A stretch of DNA of 64,000 nt from Pseudomonadota bacterium (GTDB lineage Bacteria > Pseudomonadota > Gammaproteobacteria > Burkholderiales > Gallionellaceae), in assembly GCA_021783855.1 (NCBI GenBank), contig JAJXTL010000001.1, forward strand, positions 1 to 64,000, read 5' to 3'. The notes under the pieces were generated by a model that worked only from the letters and a program-made list of their open reading frames with translations, was not told the DNA's origin and searched no databases. Position 1 is the first letter of the stretch; each line of letters opens with the position of its first letter. Of this stretch, positions 61,955 through 64,000 are shown in pieces. The position numbers were made by a program, and so were the translations under genes.

Positions 61955-64000
61955 AAAACTCATATCTGCCGCTGGCAGTCGGGCTGACCGCCAAAACAAA
62001 TGCGGTGTGTATCGGCCTTGAAGACGGCGTAGCTGACCTTCTCGATCTGGTCAGTCCGACCACGGCGGAATTGTTGAAGTGGTGGTTTCAGGCGGATTAC
62101 TGCGCGATGCGCGGTTTCAATTTTCACGAGGGGCAGCGGCAGGCAATTCTGAATGTAATTTATGCGCATGAGGTGCTGGGTGTGACCAGTTTGCGCGGGC
62201 TTTACGAGCAGGTGGCCTCCGATGAATTGCTGGAAGGCGGGCGTTTGCTGGAGGTAGATCAGGCCAAGCATCGCCACCCGAAATACTGTTTCAAGATGGC
62301 GACTGGCACGGGCAAGACCTGGGTACTGCAAGCCTTGCTGGTCTGGCAGTTGTTGAACAAACTCACTGAACCCGGCGACAAACGCTTTACCAAAAACTTT
62401 CTACTGGTGGTGCCAGGCTTGATTGTGTATGACCGGTTGCTGGATGCATTTTGCGGCAAACTGAAAGACGGCGAGCGTGATTTCGCCACTTCTGACATCA
62501 CGCAATATGCCGAGTTGTTTATTCCGGAATTGCACCGTGAGACGGTGTTCCGCTTTGTGCAGTCGAATGTGTGCGACAAGGAAAATATCGGCAGCAAGGC
62601 CACCAGCGGCGGGATGATCGCGATTACCAACTGGCACTTGTTGGCGGAAGCAGGTGAGGAAATGGTTGATGACAACGAGTTCGATGCGCCGGGCGCGGAT
62701 ATTGACCCGATTAAAGTGCTGAATGCTTTGTTGCCGTTGACGCCGGGACGGGCAACGGGCAACGCGCTAGATATTCTGGACCGGCGTTTTGCGCGCGGCA
62801 GCGTGCTGGATTTTCTCGCTGGCTTGCCGGATTTGATGGTGGTCAACGATGAGGCGCATCATATTCACGAGTTGAAAAAGGAAGGCGAGCAAACCGAGGT
62901 GGAATGGCAGAAGAGCTTGAGCCGTATCGCCGAAAGCAAAGGGACAAGGTTTTTGCAACTGGACTTTTCCGCTACGCCGTACAACCAGATAGGCACCGGC
63001 GCGAAAACCCGTAAGGCCTATTTTCCGCATATCGCAGTGGATTTTGACCTGAAAACTGCCATGCGGCTGGGGCTAGTGAAGTCCTTGGTGCTGGATAAAC
63101 GCAAGGAAATCGGCGCATTGCCGCTGGAATTCAAGGCGGAACGCGATGCGGCGGGTAATCCGATGTTGGCGGAAGGTCAGCGCGTGATGCTGCGCGCCGG
63201 ATTGTCCAAGCTCAAGAAGCTGGAAGCGGATTTTGCGCAAATCGCGCCGCACCGTTATCCGAAAATGATGGTGGTTTGCGAAGACACCACCGTGTCGCCG
63301 CTAGTCGTGCAGTTTCTGATGGATGAAGGTTTGAGTGCAGACGAGGTGATGGCGATAGACAGCAGCAAAAAAGGCGAGCTGAAACCGGACGAATGGGCGA
63401 AAGTGCGCGAGCGGCTGTTCGATGTGGACAGGCACAAAACGCCGCGTGTGCTGGTCAGCGTGCTGATGCTGCGCGAAGGTTTCGACGTATCCAATATCTG
63501 CGTCATCGTGCCGTTGCGCACCACCGGCGCGCAAATTTTGCTGGAACAGACCATCGGGCGCGGCTTGCGGCTGATGTGGCGCGATGACGAGTACACCGAC
63601 ATCAAGCAGGAAAACCGCGAACGCATCCGTAACGGGCAGGAGCCGCAAAGCATGATTGATGTGCTGTCGGTGATTGAGCATCCCGCCTTTCAGTCTTTTT
63701 ACGATGATCTGATGCAGGAAGGCTTGGCCGGAACAACAGAGGGCGAGGGAACGGGCAGTAGTATCGGCGACTTGATTTCGGTAGGACTGGTGGAGGGCTA
63801 CAAGGAATATGACTTCGCCATTCCATTCATCTTGAGCGAAGACGACGAAGAGCTGACTGTGTTGAATGTGGATGTAGAAAAAATCGCCGGATTCAGCAGC
63901 TACACACAACAACAGCTCAAAGCCATGCTGGGCAAGGGCGATGTGTTCGCCTCGCATGACGTGCAATCCGGCACGCGCTTCGGCGATTATCGGGTTCAAG
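61951..64000 (+). CDS. res: Type III restriction enzyme, Res helicase subunit (partial)
   Basis: 683 codons are visible and the gene continues past the window. ATG 61951 overlaps the mod stop; AGGAGG is five bases upstream. Superfamily II motor: Walker A MATGTGKTW (about 116), DEAH box NDEAHH (about 297), motif III FSATPYN (about 337), motif VI QTIGRGLRL (about 533). The C-terminal PD-(D/E)xK nuclease domain of Res should lie beyond the edge. It translocates or slides on DNA and cuts when two unmethylated sites are met. No frameshift in the visible part. Confidence 0.93.
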   Translation, partial: MKNSYLPLAVGLTAKTNAVCIGLEDGVADLLDLVSPTTAELLKWWFQADYCAMRGFNFHEGQRQAILNVIYAHEVLGVTSLRGLYEQVASDELLEGGRLLEVDQAKHRHPKYCFKMATGTGKTWVLQALLVWQLLNKLTEPGDKRFTKNFLLVVPGLIVYDRLLDAFCGKLKDGERDFATSDITQYAELFIPELHRETVFRFVQSNVCDKENIGSKATSGGMIAITNWHLLAEAGEEMVDDNEFDAPGADIDPIKVLNALLPLTPGRATGNALDILDRRFARGSVLDFLAGLPDLMVVNDEAHHIHELKKEGEQTEVEWQKSLSRIAESKGTRFLQLDFSATPYNQIGTGAKTRKAYFPHIAVDFDLKTAMRLGLVKSLVLDKRKEIGALPLEFKAERDAAGNPMLAEGQRVMLRAGLSKLKKLEADFAQIAPHRYPKMMVVCEDTTVSPLVVQFLMDEGLSADEVMAIDSSKKGELKPDEWAKVRERLFDVDRHKTPRVLVSVLMLREGFDVSNICVIVPLRTTGAQILLEQTIGRGLRLMWRDDEYTDIKQENRERIRNGQEPQSMIDVLSVIEHPAFQSFYDDLMQEGLAGTTEGEGTGSSIGDLISVGLVEGYKEYDFAIPFILSEDDEELTVLNVDVEKIAGFSSYTQQQLKAMLGKGDVFASHDVQSGTRFGDYRVQ

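Overview
The window looks like chromosomal DNA of a betaproteobacterium, most likely from the Nitrosomonadales / Gallionellaceae-like group. This rests on gene content and order: an AI-2E permease, hda and HAD phosphatase run; a cysB-like regulator divergent from tauE-type, cysI, DUF934, cysH, cysD and cysN genes; and a MoxR, DUF2201 and DsrS-like trio. The assignment is inference, because no rRNA or tRNA gene is present. No plasmid or phage backbone is visible.

Layout. 0-1.2 kb: an Mrr-like endonuclease/helicase that stops early. 1.4-6.8 kb: DsrS-like protein, VWA protein, MoxR ATPase, plsY, folB and a conserved unknown. 7.0-7.7 kb: a solitary integron gene cassette with its attC, possibly followed by a group II intron remnant. 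7.9-12.7 kb: a MarR-controlled tripartite EmrAB/OprM-type efflux operon. 12.7-17.8 kb: housekeeping genes (glutaredoxin, HAD phosphatase, hda, AI-2E permease, moaA, an RNase D-like exonuclease). 17.8-26 kb: a rearranged accessory region with an RlmN-like gene carrying a palindromic insert, a truncated second copy of it, three intact toxin-antitoxin pairs, two broken antitoxin/toxin loci, a BsuBI/PstI-type restriction-modification system and a MITE. 26.2-34.7 kb: thioredoxin-HEAT protein, MATE pump, diguanylate cyclase, bicupin, DUF482 acyltransferase, uvrA and arfB. 34.8-42.1 kb: assimilatory sulfate reduction under a CysB-type regulator. 42.3-51.6 kb: RluF-like synthase, osmoregulated periplasmic glucan genes (opgH plus a Tat-exported opgG/opgD), a DapB-like dehydrogenase and a GlrR-QseG-GlrK type two-component locus. 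51.8-59.2 kb: TlpA-like thioredoxin and outer-membrane protein, lnt, rhodanese, GIY-YIG protein and a DctPQM TRAP transporter. 59.4-64 kb: an XRE regulator divergent from a type III restriction-modification operon that runs off the right edge.

How parts work together. The best functional link is regulatory. opgH is preceded by a well-formed sigma-54 promoter and, upstream of that, by one exact and one near-exact match to the TGTC-N10-GACA site known for GlrR; a GlrR-type sigma-54 activator with its kinase and lipoprotein lies 5 kb downstream. The second is at the type III R-M locus, where three related palindromes (GTTACG / CGTAAC halves) surround the XRE gene and touch the mod start, suggesting controller-protein regulation. 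A third theme is small repeats: several families of palindromic elements lie between genes, and some have inserted in frame within coding sequences (RlmN-like, mod twice, the GIY-YIG tail).
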